A DNA stretch of 59,341 bases. It comes from an uncultured Gammaproteobacteria bacterium (GTDB taxonomy: Bacteria; Pseudomonadota; Gammaproteobacteria; Pseudomonadales; Porticoccaceae). Within the stretch, counting starts at the first letter, position 1. Every line of letters begins with the position of its first letter. Positions 52,491-59,341 of this stretch are shown here, piece by piece. The position numbers were made by a program, and so were the translations under genes. The stretch is from contig CAJXRS010000003.1 of assembly GCA_913060555.1 (NCBI GenBank), positions 1 to 59,341 on the forward strand, given 5' to 3'. Under the pieces are notes generated by a model that ran no database searches, was not told the origin of the DNA, and saw only the letters and a list, made by a program, of their open reading frames with translations.

Positions 52491-54131
52491 TCATTCGTCG
52501 AGGGGAACCACGGTGTCTTCGAGCAACACTCCGTCGAAGTGTTCCACCAGCGCGCCCACCACGGGATCGGCCCGCAGGGCCGCCACCGCGGCGGCATGGC
52601 GCTCGCGCCCGGTGCGCAGAGCCGCCGCCCGCGGCGACTCCGACTGCTGATCGCCCACTTCGATCCTGGCGGTGACCGCGGTGCCGAAATACGCGCCCAG
52701 CGCTTCCTGCAGACGCCGGCGGTGACCGTCCTCGTACAGCGAGGCACTGCCGGCATCGAGCCGGAACACCAGCTCCGTGCCGGTTACGGTCACCAGTTCC
52801 AGGTTGTCCGCCGTGTTGCCAGCCACCCCGCCCAGGCGCAGCGCGCCACAGACCCGGGGCCAGTGACGCGGCACGAATTCCGCCAGGGTAAAGCCGTCCC
52901 CGGCGGCGCCGGCCACCGATACAGGCGCCGGCTCGGGCTCGCTTCGAGCCGCACGCGGCGGCTCAGGCTCAGGCTTTTTTGCCGCAGGCGGCACCTCCGG
53001 CGCCGCTCGCTGATGCCCTGTCGCAGACCCGACTTCCGCCACCGCCGGCTCCGGTTGGAAGGCCAGTTGGCGCAGCAGGATCATCTCGAAACCCACCCGT
53101 GGATCACCGCTGTAGGGCAGATCCCGCCGGCCCAACAGACAGATTTGATAGAACAACTGTACCGCTTCCGGTGCCAGGTCGGCCGCCAACTCCCGGATCG
53201 CCGCGCCCTCGGCACCGTCCGCGGGCAGCGCCTCGGGAACGGTCTGCGCCACCGCGACGCCATGCCAGAGGGCGATCATCTCGGCGAGCGCAGCACCGTA
53301 ATCCGGCGCCAACTCGGCAAACCCCTCGACCAGCGCGAGCACTCGGGGACCATCGCCGGCCGCTATCGCCTGACAGAGGGCCAGCACCCGGGAGCGGTCG
53401 ATGGTGCCCAGCATGGCGTTGACCTCGGCCTCCAGCACCTGTCCGCCGCCCTGCGCCACGGCCTGGTCGGTCAGACTCAGGGCGTCCCGCATACTGCCGT
53501 CGGCAGACCGCGCCAGGGCCCAGAGACCGGCCTCCTCGAAGGGGACGTTCTCCTCTCGCAACACCGCGGACAAATGCCCCTGGATCCGCTCCGGTGTCAG
53601 ATTCTTGAGGCTGAACTGCAGGCAGCGCGACAGCACCGTCATCGGCAGCTTCTGTGGATCCGTGGTGGCGAGCAGAAACTTCACATGGGGCGGCGGTTCT
53701 TCGAGCGTCTTCAGCAGCGCATTGAAGCTGTGCCCGGAAAGCATGTGCACCTCATCGATCAGGTACACCTTGAAGCGCCCCCGGGTGGGCAGGTACTGCA
53801 CGTTGTCGAGCAGATCCCTGGTGTCCTCGACCTTGGTACGAGAGGCGGCGTCGACCTCGATCAGGTCGACGAAGCGCCCCTCCGCCACCTCCACGCAGGC
53901 CGAGCAGGTGCCGCAGGGCGTAGCACTGACGCCGGTTTCGCAGTTCAGGCACTTGGCAAGGATGCGGGCGATGGTGGTCTTGCCCACGCCGCGGGTACCG
54001 GTAAACAGATAGGCATGATGCAGCCGGCCCTGATCCAGGGCGTTGATCAGCGCCTTGAGGACGTGCTCCTGCCCCACCATCTCGGCGAAGACACGGGGCC
54101 GCCACTTGCGGGCCAGCACCTGATAGCTCAT
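52491..54131 (-). CDS. dnaX: DNA polymerase III subunits tau and (by frameshift) gamma
   Basis: The full 546-residue frame is tau, the clamp-loader ATPase that also tethers polymerase and DnaB. The AAA+ domain has Walker A LFTGTRGVGKTTIARILAKCLNC, a four-cysteine zinc site around CLNCETG and CGTCSAC, Walker B YLIDEVHMLSGHSFNALLKTLEEPP and the LRDALSLTDQAVAQGGG sensor 2 region. A -1 frameshift signal at 52974-52980 should also produce a shorter gamma of about 387 residues ending Lys-Lys-Ala. The tau-specific C-terminal part is about 160 residues, shorter than in E. coli (total 643). Confidence 0.96.
   Translation of the reverse strand: MSYQVLARKWRPRVFAEMVGQEHVLKALINALDQGRLHHAYLFTGTRGVGKTTIARILAKCLNCETGVSATPCGTCSACVEVAEGRFVDLIEVDAASRTKVEDTRDLLDNVQYLPTRGRFKVYLIDEVHMLSGHSFNALLKTLEEPPPHVKFLLATTDPQKLPMTVLSRCLQFSLKNLTPERIQGHLSAVLREENVPFEEAGLWALARSADGSMRDALSLTDQAVAQGGGQVLEAEVNAMLGTIDRSRVLALCQAIAAGDGPRVLALVEGFAELAPDYGAALAEMIALWHGVAVAQTVPEALPADGAEGAAIRELAADLAPEAVQLFYQICLLGRRDLPYSGDPRVGFEMILLRQLAFQPEPAVAEVGSATGHQRAAPEVPPAAKKPEPEPPRAARSEPEPAPVSVAGAAGDGFTLAEFVPRHWPRVCGALRLGGVAGNTADNLELVTVTGTELVFRLDAGSASLYEDGHRRRLQEALGAYFGTAVTARIEVGDQQSESPRAAALRTGRERHAAAVAALRADPVVGALVEHFDGVLLEDTVVPLDE
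52946..52998 (-). promoter_or_regulatory. dnaX programmed -1 ribosomal frameshift signal
   Basis: On the mRNA strand, in order: Shine-Dalgarno-like GGAGGT (52998-52993), 12 bases, slippery A AAA AAG (52980-52974, in frame after GCA), 9 bases, then a perfect 7-bp hairpin GAGCCGC/GCGGCTC with loop CGCGT (52964-52946). The -1 frame reaches TGA at 52971-52969, one codon after the slippery heptamer. The heptamer and the position of the stop are the same as in E. coli dnaX. Confidence 0.85.
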
Positions 54132-54175
54132 GCGGGATTACGCCCTTGGCATCGGCGTCGTTGCGACCGGCAGCC

Positions 54176-54181
54176 ATTATA
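54176..54181 (-). promoter_or_regulatory. -10 box upstream of dnaX
   Basis: A perfect TATAAT lies 45 bases before the dnaX ATG on the minus strand. The expected -35 window is GC-rich with no TTGaca-like hexamer, so this is a weak call despite the perfect -10. Confidence 0.35.
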
Positions 54182-54234
54182 GGCCGACGGCGACCGCCGG
54201 CGCGAAAGCCATGCCAGCGGCGGGAGATTGGAGA

Positions 54235-54341
<107 letters not shown>

Positions 54342-54356
54342 CCATTGCGGGCGGCG

Positions 54357-54385
54357 ATTATCCGGGTTGGCCCCGGGCAAAGCAA
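54357..54385 (-). promoter_or_regulatory. Sigma-70 promoter for ffs
   Basis: On the minus strand TTGCTT (54385-54380) and GATAAT (54362-54357) are separated by 17 bases, placing the start within about ten bases of the mature RNA's 5' end. The rest of the gap to the DUF3617 stop (up to 54530) shows nothing else I can name. Confidence 0.55.
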
Positions 54386-54530
54386 CCGGGAGCCTTGACC
54401 AATGACCCAGGAGCCTGAACGGGGGCCTGATTCCAACGCTCCCCGGCGAACCACTTCGCGATCTTTCGGTGGATGCGCCTGCGGCTTATCCACCCTACAT
54501 CACCGTCCGCTGCGCGCGGTCGGGCCTGAA

Positions 54531-54956
54531 TCAATCGCAGGGACCGATGCGCTTGCCCTCCCAGGTCACCTCCATGGCAAACGGCTGACCGCCCATATCG
54601 GCGCTCATGGTCATGCGCCCGCTGGCGCTGTCGCCTCTGGATTTGAACTGGCCCTCGGCCTGCATCGTCATCTGTTCCATCTGACAGGACATGGTCCAGG
54701 TCATGGCGTTGCCGCTGACCTCGTGCGACAGCAGGCGGCACTCGGCGGACTTCGCCATCTCTTTGGTGGGATCGAAGCTCTCCTCGCGCATGCACTGGGT
54801 ACTGGAAAAGGTTCGCGGCCCGGTAAAGGGGTTACTGGTGGTGCTTTCCACCTGCCACTTGCCCGGCTCGACGCGGATGGTTTCCGCCCGGGCCGGGCCG
54901 CCGGCGGCCAGCAATGCGGTCACTGCCGCGAAGATTGCGATTCTGTTCGGAGTCAT
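54531..54956 (-). CDS. DUF3617-type exported protein
   Basis: The protein has 141 residues. A signal peptide MTPNRIAIFAAVTALLAAGGPARA is followed by a mature domain with ETIRVEPGKWQVESTTSN and Met/Cys-rich strands (SSTQCMREESFDP, AECRLLSHEVSGNAMTWTMSCQMEQMTMQAEGQF), typical of the DUF3617 family. ATG at 54956. It is divergent from the oppA-like gene. Function is unknown. Confidence 0.85.
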   Translation of the reverse strand: MTPNRIAIFAAVTALLAAGGPARAETIRVEPGKWQVESTTSNPFTGPRTFSSTQCMREESFDPTKEMAKSAECRLLSHEVSGNAMTWTMSCQMEQMTMQAEGQFKSRGDSASGRMTMSADMGGQPFAMEVTWEGKRIGPCD

Positions 54957-55119
54957 GCTCTGTTCCTTGCCAGCGAAGACGAGATCCTGGCGGTCCACCG
55001 CGGTGGCCCGCCGCCGGGATTGTGCGCAAATTTCGTCGCCACCTCCAGCGGCGGCGCCAACTGTTGTGCGCCCTCCTGCTCGGGTACCATCCGCGCCAAA
55101 GTATCGGAGCCAAACCCGG

Positions 55120-56751
55120 ATGAGTTTTCGCAAGATCCACGCCCTGCTCGTGCTGGGGTTGAGCTGTGCGCTCGCACTGTCCGCCTGCGGCGGCGGCGAA
55201 ACCCGCGTCGAGGCCGGCGACCGCGAGCAGATTCTGCACTGGGGCAACGGCGCCGAGCCCCAGGAGCTCGATCCCCACATCGTCACCGGCGTGCCCGAGC
55301 ATCACATCATCATCGCCCTGCTCGAAGGCCTGGTGCTCAAGGATCCGGCCACCCTGGAGATCATCCCGGGCGTCGCCGAGCGCTGGGAAATCAGCGCCGA
55401 CGGCCTGATCTACACCTTCCACCTGCGCGCCGACGCGCGCTGGTCGAACGGCGATCCGGTGACCGCCGGCGACTTCGCCTGGTCGTGGCGGCGGGCCCTG
55501 ACCCCGAGCCTGGGCAACCTCTACGCCTACATGTATTTCCCGATCCGCAATGCCGAGGCCTTCGCTACCGGGAAGATCGATGACTTCGATCAAGTCGGCG
55601 TCGAAGTGCTGGACGAACATACCCTGCGGGTGACCCTGAACCACCCCACACCCTACTTCCTCCAGCTGCTCGACCACTACAGCATGTTCCCGGTGCACCG
55701 CGCCACGCTGGAAAAACACGGCGATCCCTTCCAGCGCGGCAGCGACTGGACGCGAGCGGGCAACTTCGTCGGCAACGGGCCCTTCGTACTCGCGGAATGG
55801 CAGCTCAACAAGGTGGTTGCGGTGGACAAGAACCCCGGCTACTGGGATGCCGAACGGGTGCGGCTCAACGGCATCCGCTACTATCCGGTGGAGAACGTCT
55901 CCACCGAGGAGCGCATGTTCCGCGCCGGCCAGCTGCATGTCACCGGCTCCATTCCGCCGGACAAGATCGCCGTGTACCGCAAGGAGTCTCCCGAGCTGTT
56001 GCGTACCGAGCCCTACCTGGGTAACTACTTCTACCGCTTCAACCTCGACGTGCCCCAGCTGGCCGACCCCCGGGTGCGGCGCGCCCTGGCGATGAGCATC
56101 GATCGCGAGCAGATCGTCGAGCACGTCACCCAGGGAGGCCAGATCCCCGCCTACGCCTTCACTCCCCCGGACACGCTCGGTTATACCGCTCCCCCCGCGT
56201 TCGCCCATGACCCGGAGGCGGCGCGCGCGCTGCTCGCCGAGGCCGGCTATCCGGGCGGCCAGGGCTTCCCGCCCACCGAACTGCTCTATAACACCAGCGA
56301 GGGCCACCGCAAGCTGGCGGTGGCCATCCAGCAGATGTGGAAGCGTGAACTCGGCATCGAGATCACCCTCAACAACCAGGACTGGAAGGTCTATCTGGAC
56401 AGTGTCAACAACGGCAACTACCAGATCGCCCGCGCCGGCTGGATCGGCGACTATGTGGATCCCAACAGCTTTCTCGACATGTGGGTGACCGACGGCGGCA
56501 ACAACCGCACCGGCTGGAGCGATCCCCGTTACGACCAACTGGTGCTGGAGTGTGCCCCCAGGGCGCCGGACCGCGAACGGCGCTATCGGTGCTTCCAGGA
56601 GGCCGAAGCCCTGCTGATGGAAGCCATGCCGATCATCCCCGTCTACTTCGCGACCCGCAACTACCTGACCCGGCCCAGCGTGCGCGGCATGCCACCCAAC
56701 CTGCTCGGCTATCCGCTGTTCAAGCAGATCCACCTGCAGGCGGCAGACTGA
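55120..56751 (+). CDS. oppA: Oligopeptide-type ABC transporter substrate-binding lipoprotein
   Basis: The protein has 543 residues with a lipoprotein signal peptide (LVLGLSCALALSACGGG, lipobox LSAC). The OppA/DppA fold is seen in LHWGNGAEPQELDPHIVTG, YTFHLRADARWSNGDPVTAGDFAWSWRRALTP, NGPFVLAEWQLNKVVAVDKNPGYWD and RRALAMSIDREQIVEHVTQGG. ATG at 55120 is chosen over the long upstream frame. It captures peptides in the periplasm for the OppBCD genes that follow. The exact ligand (oligo- or dipeptide) cannot be read. Confidence 0.93.
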   Translation: MSFRKIHALLVLGLSCALALSACGGGETRVEAGDREQILHWGNGAEPQELDPHIVTGVPEHHIIIALLEGLVLKDPATLEIIPGVAERWEISADGLIYTFHLRADARWSNGDPVTAGDFAWSWRRALTPSLGNLYAYMYFPIRNAEAFATGKIDDFDQVGVEVLDEHTLRVTLNHPTPYFLQLLDHYSMFPVHRATLEKHGDPFQRGSDWTRAGNFVGNGPFVLAEWQLNKVVAVDKNPGYWDAERVRLNGIRYYPVENVSTEERMFRAGQLHVTGSIPPDKIAVYRKESPELLRTEPYLGNYFYRFNLDVPQLADPRVRRALAMSIDREQIVEHVTQGGQIPAYAFTPPDTLGYTAPPAFAHDPEAARALLAEAGYPGGQGFPPTELLYNTSEGHRKLAVAIQQMWKRELGIEITLNNQDWKVYLDSVNNGNYQIARAGWIGDYVDPNSFLDMWVTDGGNNRTGWSDPRYDQLVLECAPRAPDRERRYRCFQEAEALLMEAMPIIPVYFATRNYLTRPSVRGMPPNLLGYPLFKQIHLQAAD

Positions 56752-56756
56752 GCCCC

Positions 56757-57695
56757 ATGCCGCGCTTCATCCTCCACCGCCTGCTGCAGGCGCTACCCGT
56801 GCTGCTGGTGGTGGTGACCGCGACCTTCTTCCTGGTCCGGTTGGCACCGGGCGGTCCCTTCAGCGACGAGAAGGCGGTGCCCGCCGAGGTGCAGCGGGCC
56901 CTGGAGGCGCGCTACCGGCTCGATCAGCCGCTGGCCTCCCAGTACCTCAGCTACCTGGGCGACCTGGTGCGCGGCGACTTCGGCCCGTCGTTCCGCTATC
57001 CCGGGCGCAGCGTCGACGAGATGATCTTCGCCGGCTTGCCCACCACTGCCGAGCTCGGCCTCTACGCGCTGCTCATCTCCCTGGTACTGGGTACGGCCGC
57101 GGGCGTGGTGGCCGCGCTGCGCCCCAACAGCGCCCAGGATTACCTCCCCATGTCGGCGGCCATGATCGGCATCTGCCTGCCGTCCTTTCTGCTCGGCCCC
57201 CTGCTGATTCTGGTGTTCGGCATCTGGCTCGACTGGATGCCGGTGTCCGGCTGGGGCAATGTCCCCGGCGACAAGATTCTGCCCGCTCTGACTCTGGCAT
57301 CCGGCTACACCGCCTATGTGGCGCGGCTGTCGCGCGGCGGCATGCTCGAGGTGCTGTCCCAGGACTACATCCGCACCGCGCGCGCCAAGGGCCTGCCGGA
57401 GTGGATCGTGGTGCTCAAGCACGGCCTGCGCGGCGGCCTGATCCCGGTGGTGGCCTTCGCCGGCCCGGCCTTCGCCGGCCTGCTGTCGGGCTCCTTCGTG
57501 GTCGAGACCATCTTCCAGATCCCGGGTCTGGGGCGCTTCTATGTACAGGCGGCCTTCAACCGTGACTACACCATGATAATGGGCACCACCATCTTCTTCG
57601 CCGTGCTGATCGTGGCCTTCAACCTGCTCGCCGACATCGCCGCGGTCTGGCTCAACCCGCGCCTGCGCCACCAGTACCGGAAGCGCGCCTCGTGA
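56757..57695 (+). CDS. oppB: Oligopeptide ABC transporter permease OppB-type
   Basis: The protein has 312 residues and about six membrane helices beginning MPRFILHRLLQALPVLLVVVTATFFLVRLAPGGPF, the OppB N-terminus. The EAA loop for the ATPase is YIRTARAKGLPEWIVVLKHGLRGGLIPVV. The start lies five bases after the oppA stop. It pairs with OppC and the OppD/F ATPases. Confidence 0.95.
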   Translation: MPRFILHRLLQALPVLLVVVTATFFLVRLAPGGPFSDEKAVPAEVQRALEARYRLDQPLASQYLSYLGDLVRGDFGPSFRYPGRSVDEMIFAGLPTTAELGLYALLISLVLGTAAGVVAALRPNSAQDYLPMSAAMIGICLPSFLLGPLLILVFGIWLDWMPVSGWGNVPGDKILPALTLASGYTAYVARLSRGGMLEVLSQDYIRTARAKGLPEWIVVLKHGLRGGLIPVVAFAGPAFAGLLSGSFVVETIFQIPGLGRFYVQAAFNRDYTMIMGTTIFFAVLIVAFNLLADIAAVWLNPRLRHQYRKRAS

Positions 57696-58567
57696 GCGAC
57701 GAGGCACTGCAGGCCGAACGCGGCGTCTCCCTGTGGCGCGACGCCTGGCTGCGGCTGCGCCGCAACCGTCTGGCGGTAGCCGGCGGCGTGACGCTCATCC
57801 TGCTCTGCGTGCTGGCCCTGCTGACGCCCTGGATCGCACCCTACGACTACCGCGCCCAGGATCTGGCCCTGGGCGCCTCGCCACCTTCCGCGGCACACTG
57901 GCTGGGCACCGACACTCTGGGCCGCGACCTGCTCACCCATGTGCTCTGGGGCGGACGCATCTCGCTCGCGGTGGGCTTCGTCGCCACCGGGGTCGCGCTC
58001 TTGATCGGCGTGCTCTACGGCACCATCGCCGGCTACGCCGGCGGCCGCGTCGATGCGGTGATGATGCGCCTGGTGGACATCCTCTACGCCCTGCCCTTCA
58101 TGATCTTCATCATCCTGCTGATGGTGATCTTCGGCCGCAACCTGGTCCTGCTGTTCCTGGCCATCGGCGCCGTCGAGTGGCTGACCATGGCGCGCATCGT
58201 GCGCGGCCAGGTGCAGACGCTGAAGCAACAGGAATTCATCGAGGCTGCGGTCTCCCTGGGGCTGTCGCGCTGGACCATCATCCGCCGCCACCTGATTCCC
58301 AACACCCTGGGGCCGGTGATCGTCTACACCACCCTGACCATTCCCAGCGTGATGCTGCTGGAAGCCTTTCTCAGCTTCCTGGGCCTGGGCATCCAGCCGC
58401 CGGCGAGTTCCTGGGGACTGCTGATCTCCTACGGCGCAGAGACCATGGAGGAATATCCCTGGCTGCTGATCTTCCCGGGCGTCGCCCTGTCGATCACGCT
58501 GTTTTCCCTCAATTTTCTGGGCGACGGCCTGCGCGACGCCCTGGATCCGCGGATCGCCAAGGACTGA
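57692..58567 (+). CDS. oppC: Oligopeptide ABC transporter permease OppC-type
   Basis: The protein has 291 residues, with a cytoplasmic N-terminus before WLRLRRNRLAVAGGVTLILLCVLALLTPWIAPYDY, then HWLGTDTLGRDLLTHVLWGGRISLAVG and the EAA loop EFIEAAVSLGLSRWTIIRRHLIPNTLGPVIVY. The GTG at 57692 overlaps the oppB stop by four bases (GTGA). The next gene, oppD, starts three bases after its stop. Confidence 0.95.
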   Translation: MSDEALQAERGVSLWRDAWLRLRRNRLAVAGGVTLILLCVLALLTPWIAPYDYRAQDLALGASPPSAAHWLGTDTLGRDLLTHVLWGGRISLAVGFVATGVALLIGVLYGTIAGYAGGRVDAVMMRLVDILYALPFMIFIILLMVIFGRNLVLLFLAIGAVEWLTMARIVRGQVQTLKQQEFIEAAVSLGLSRWTIIRRHLIPNTLGPVIVYTTLTIPSVMLLEAFLSFLGLGIQPPASSWGLLISYGAETMEEYPWLLIFPGVALSITLFSLNFLGDGLRDALDPRIAKD

Positions 58568-58570
58568 GTC

Positions 58571-59077
<507 letters not shown>

Positions 59078-59295
59078 GCGCTGATGGCCGCGATCGGCAC
59101 CTATATGTCCGGCTATCTGGCAGACAAATATGCCAAGCGCTTTCCCAAGGCGCTGGCGCTGATCCCGATGTTCGCGCTGATCGGCGTGATTCCGATGCAT
59201 GTAACCGGCTATCTGGCGGAATCCCTGTGGCTGGCGGTGCCGCTGATGATGGTCGGGCAGATGCTGCTCTATACCTATCTCTGCCCGCTCTATGC
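59078..59295 (+). other. Chimeric insert resembling an MFS-type transporter fragment
   Basis: The in-frame translation (MAAIGTYMSGYLADKYAKRFP, ALIPMFALIGVIPMHVTGYLAESLW, VPLMMVGQMLLYTYLCPLY) is hydrophobic and looks like part of a major-facilitator transporter, perhaps spinster-like. It begins at a short GCGCTGGCGCTG repeat that could be shared microhomology, directly after the OppD signature motif. It is bounded on the right by the sequencing adapter. Base composition looks less GC-rich than the rest of the contig. It probably comes from another library molecule. Confidence 0.75.
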
Positions 59296-59341
59296 CTGTC
59301 TCTTATACACATCTCCGAGCCCACGAGACTAGGCATGATCT
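59296..59341 (+). other. Untrimmed Illumina Nextera adapter and i7 index
   Basis: Positions 59296-59314 are the 19-bp Tn5 mosaic end (CTGTCTCTTATACACATCT), and 59315-59329 complete the Nextera read-through sequence (CCGAGCCCACGAGAC). Positions 59330-59337 read TAGGCATG, matching the Nextera i7 index N706, and 59338-59341 (ATCT) start the P7 flow-cell sequence. Its translation yields the well-known artefact peptide CLLYTSPSPRD. This stretch is not genomic DNA. Confidence 0.98.

Noticed and set aside
54691-55119. A 140-residue N-terminal extension of the OppA-like protein.
   Set aside because: It runs antisense through the DUF3617 gene, and the lipoprotein signal peptide begins at the ATG at 55120.
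59078-59332. A natural fusion of an ABC ATPase with a major-facilitator transporter.
   Set aside because: The fusion occurs in the middle of the ATPase core, ends in a sequencing adapter, and has no biological precedent; a chimeric read explains it.

Overview
The window is one end of a GC-rich bacterial chromosome contig and holds almost entirely core housekeeping genes. It looks like a gammaproteobacterium. The order yqeY-dnaG-rpoD-tRNA, the rpsF-rpsR-(DUF2232)-rplI-dnaB block, the rnd-ycgL-ycgN and dnaX-ebfC-recR runs, and gltA divergent from sdhCDAB-sucAB-lpd-sucCD all match the Pseudomonas/Chromatiales arrangement. The combination of a complete glycogen gene set, a phosphoketolase/acetate kinase pair, acetyl-CoA synthetase and a polyhydroxyalkanoate-system protein suggests a carbon-storing organism, for example a Chromatiales or Competibacter-like lineage. 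That placement is inference and I cannot fix the genus. No phage, insertion sequence, CRISPR array or defence island is visible.

Layout. 1-4.3 kb: truncated yqeY, dnaG, rpoD and a CAU-anticodon tRNA best read as tRNA-Ile2. 4.3-11.6 kb, minus strand: glgB-glgA-ackA-xfp, with glgB/glgA and glgA/ackA overlapping. 11.9-17.1 kb: glgC (plus), then glgP and class I fructose-bisphosphate aldolase (minus). 17.2-19.1 kb: a MarR-type regulator and a photolyase. 19.1-31.6 kb: the TCA block sdhCDAB-sucAB-lpdA-sucCD on minus, divergent from gltA on plus. 31.6-38.1 kb: a large MscK-like channel, a small methyltransferase, a PHA-system protein and acs. 38.1-43 kb, minus: rpsF-rpsR-DUF2232-rplI-dnaB-panC-panD. 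43.2-54.4 kb, minus: hrpA, a VWA/MoxR pair, a small unknown membrane protein, ycgN, ycgL, rnd, recR, ebfC, dnaX and the 4.5S SRP RNA (ffs). 54.5-59.1 kb: a DUF3617 protein and a dipeptide/oligopeptide ABC importer (oppABCD, last gene incomplete).

The genes form three connected themes. Glycogen is made and degraded by GlgCAB and GlgP, and sugar phosphates can leave through phosphoketolase to acetyl phosphate, which AckA converts to acetate with ATP. Acs and the TCA block handle acetyl-CoA. The rest is replication, translation and RNA/DNA maintenance.

The clearest non-gene signals are four. (1) dnaX carries a complete E. coli-style programmed -1 frameshift cassette. (2) A GCCGCGTGGCCCACTAG element occurs as a long inverted repeat between glgC and glgP and again between the divergent sdhC and gltA promoters. 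(3) Eight copies of a hexamer inside glgP encode an (ER)n run. (4) The right end of the contig is artificial: oppD fuses to an unrelated transporter fragment and then to an Illumina Nextera adapter with an i7 index. I did not find a new multi-gene biological system; the window is mostly ordinary.
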